Shown here piece after piece: positions 61,242 through 64,000 of a stretch of DNA of 64,000 bases; position 1 is the first letter of the stretch, and every line of letters starts with the position of its first letter. Source of the DNA: Apus apus (lineage: Eukaryota; Chordata; Aves; Apodiformes; Apodidae). Both the position numbers and the translations under genes were made by a program. The stretch covers positions 80,511,184 to 80,575,183 of the forward strand of contig NC_067283.1 in the NCBI RefSeq assembly GCF_020740795.1, written 5' to 3'. Below the pieces are notes generated by a model. The model worked only from the letters and a program-made list of their open reading frames with translations. It did not search any database and was not told the origin of the DNA.

Positions 61242-64000
61242 TTTCTATTTACCACCAAATTTCATGGGTAGTCCCAGTTTCCAATTTCTAATTGAACAGG
61301 CTACTTGGAGTGGAACCCTTGGGTATGTTTTAGCAATGGTAAGTTTTTGATGTTCACCCAAAAGGTATCCAGCACATACCACTGTTATCATGTTAACTCT
61401 AGTTAGAGCCAGTTGCTTCCTACGACATTCAGCAACTGGGAGGCTGTTTGGGACCTACAGAGTCATCGAACGTTCCACATTCCCCCCAGGGTCTCAGCTG
61501 CTGTTTCTAAAAACAGAAGTGCAGGAGGGCTTCAGCTTCCAAGTCTTCCTAGTCCTTAGTACTAGGTACTGGTACAGAAGACTGAAGACATCATCTGTGC
61601 AAGTGTTCATTCTGGGATAAAGGACTGTTCAGTTTGTACATGAGGCAAGTTTACAGCTCACGTGCTCAGCATGGCTTACGCTGTATCTTGTGGAGGAGGA
61701 GTAGATAATGTGGGACAGGAGCTGTATTCTGTTGGCAGCACTCCCAGAAAATGCCTATAAAATTCTAGGCCTTAGCATAATTGTAGGACACAAGCTATTT
61801 TTGCATTTTGCTAAAATCATTCTGCCCTTTGATGCAGATTAATAACTCAAAATAATCCTTTTATAGGTAAAAGGCTACATCCCATCATTCCAGTGATCAT
61901 TGTTTTTAGTGCATAGCCTTGGAGTTTTACCAGTTGTCTCTCATACTGGTAAGAGGTGAAAAATGACTTTTTTGACAGTAAATCTCTAGCAATGGAACAG
62001 ATAGATCAGGAACAAGTGGGATGCCATTAATACCCATTTCAAATAATTTACTAAGCAAGCTTTTAATGTATTCACCTAAGCCCTAAGATTTAAATTATTA
62101 ATATTTCTTAGAGAAAGTTTTCATATTGGGTCTCCAGAAGCAATTACTTAAATTTTGCTATTCAAATTATGCACCTAATTTATTTATTTTTCATATTTAC
62201 ATCTTTCACCTAACAGAATAATTTCCTGCATGACACTTAATGATTGCATTGGCCCAGGTTTTCTCTAGGTTTAGATGTTTGTCCAATAGGTTTTGAAATT
62301 TGCACAGCTTTTAAGAAGCTTTTGGTTTGTCATGTCTGCAAAGGCTTTACAAAGGTGTTTTCCATAAAAACTACAGCAGCTCAAGTGACAACTTGTCTTT
62401 GTGGCATGCAGTGAAAATTAGGAACAAATAGTGTCCTCCAGCCAAATATGGAATTTTAGCATCTTCATCACACTATGGAGATTGCATGACAAACAACTAT
62501 TTCATTATAAAGCAGCTTTTCCATGCTTGGGTATTTCAGTTAACATGTTCCTTCAAGCTCCATCTAGTCATTTAAAACGGTCTTCATAAACTTTGGTTGT
62601 GGGGTTGAGCCATGAATCAATACTGCTGCTATCACAACCTACCCTACATTTTGTCAGAAAAAAGCCATTTTTCTTGCAGCAATACATACTGCATTTTATC
62701 TCTTTACTAGCATTCTGTTCATGTCTGTTGTGTGGAGTTTGATTACTTTGAATTGCTGTCTATTTCTGCTGTTGATTACAGTGGCTAACTTCTAAGGTTC
62801 TGTAGTAATTAAAAGTTACATTTAAAAACAATGCAATACAAAAAATATTGTTATGCTATAAGAGAGGGAATCCAGTCAGCCATCTTGGCAGTGGTACTAC
62901 TTTTTAAAAAGTTTTAGTTCACCTAGAAGAAATTATTTCTGATTTAACTGATCACCCTTTTCAGTAGGAAAAATATTAAAAGATATTGCACAGGTCTGAA
63001 AAATCTATCATACCATAAATATATTACTTTTCTTACAAATAAAGATAATGTTGGGCCATGAGAAGCTAGGATTGCAAGACCTTTAAGATAAGATCTACTG
63101 TGATGCTATTTTCACCAGCAAGTGTCACTCCCTAACTAACTAGGGCCCAGACCAACTTTTATGATAAAATCACAGTACAGAGAACTTCAGCTACCTTATT
63201 AATTGGTTCCTTTTTTTTTTTTTCATTTCACTGACTTAACTTTCATCATATTTTATAACATGCAAGACAGTAAGCATGTGGTTTTATCCTTTTAAGGTGA
63301 GAAACAATTGTATCTCCAATAATTTCTCCCCATACTAACATTACTCACAAACTCTCAAATTCTATGCATCACTGTGGGTTTCATTCTTCATTGTTACACC
63401 TTGTGCTGTATTTAATAAAGAACTACTGCTTAGCATAACCATTCTGTTTTAAATCTGTTACATATAACATTTGAAGATGCAAATACTTATAGTGACTTTT
63501 CAAAACATCTGCTGGGCTTTTTTAGGGGCTTTCCCTAAATACGGTATCAAACCCAACAATTACGGATTCAAAATAACTTCCTATATCTGCTTATGAAGAT
63601 TTGTATACCAGGAATTTTTCAGAAATATATTCCTTATTTTTTTACAAAATTAAAAGGAATCAAGCCTTTCTTCCTTTTATGCTTTTTTTTTTTGCTATCT
63701 TTAAGCCATCAGTTGTCTCCAACTGTGATTTCTTTGGCAAGGTGCAAATTTAGTTTCCTCCTTTTTCATGTGTAAGGAAATGAATTAACTCCATCGTTCA
63801 GTCAGAAGACACGTTTATTCCTTGATATATATTTAGAAACATTATTGTTTCCCATTGATTCACCAGCATTATTTTTATTTTTAAATTATATTCAGGAAAT
63901 AGTTCTATCTTACTAATATTTTCATGTATCTAAGAGTATTCATATTTTCACAACCCAATTAATACAATTTTGCTTTTATTAATATTGAGGTTTTGTGAAC
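61242..64000. other. AT-rich non-coding DNA to the window end
   Basis: No transposon or exon recognised. The 76-codon plus-strand frame at 61,390-61,620 has no family features. T-runs are present near 63,211 and 63,685. Confidence 0.5.

Noticed and set aside
1-64000. Endogenous retrovirus, CRISPR array, prokaryotic system, tRNA or rRNA genes
   Set aside because: No paired LTRs, gag/pol frames, regularly spaced repeats, operon-like gene packing or cloverleaf sequences were visible on either strand.

Overview
This window looks like ordinary, gene-poor DNA from an amniote nuclear genome, most likely a bird. It is AT-rich throughout apart from one sharp GC-rich, CpG-dense block. The recognisable interspersed repeats are all CR1-type LINEs, several ending in the ATTCTATG tandem tail typical of avian copies. 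I saw no Alu, L1 or B-type SINEs and no LTR pairs, tRNA or rRNA genes, CRISPR arrays or prokaryotic operons. Most open frames are short chance frames. The long ones lie either in CR1 copies or in the GC-rich block, where stop codons are rare.

Layout. Positions 1-49,790 are AT-rich non-coding DNA holding four CR1 relics. An old antisense copy (about 2,290-3,930) is split by a sense copy (about 2,755-3,237). A fairly young sense copy (about 18,666-19,218) keeps an open C-terminal frame. A very old L3/reptile-type copy sits at about 25,880-26,386. The longest copy (about 36,313-38,170, minus strand) retains the reverse-transcriptase palm motif. Positions 49,790-52,545 form a CpG island. On the minus strand it contains the one convincing protein-coding exon of the window: an Ala/Thr-rich N-terminus at 51,218-51,341, followed by a good splice donor. 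This gene runs leftwards, so much of the DNA to the left is probably its first intron. I could not name the gene from its 41 residues.

Right of the island, several splice-signal pairs on the plus strand (52,614-52,687; 53,371-53,517; 55,909-55,947) suggest a divergent transcript, probably non-coding, from the same bidirectional promoter. Positions 52,828-53,045 hold a short CR1 tail. Positions 59,955-61,241 hold a CR1 copy with two internal deletions, one of which removes the reverse-transcriptase catalytic motif. The rest, to 64,000, is AT-rich DNA without recognised features.

I found no clear new biological system. The items most worth checking are the unnamed CpG-island gene with its possible divergent transcript, a small CpG-containing palindromic cluster at 31,380-31,450 that could be a distal regulatory element, and the nested and internally deleted CR1 copies.
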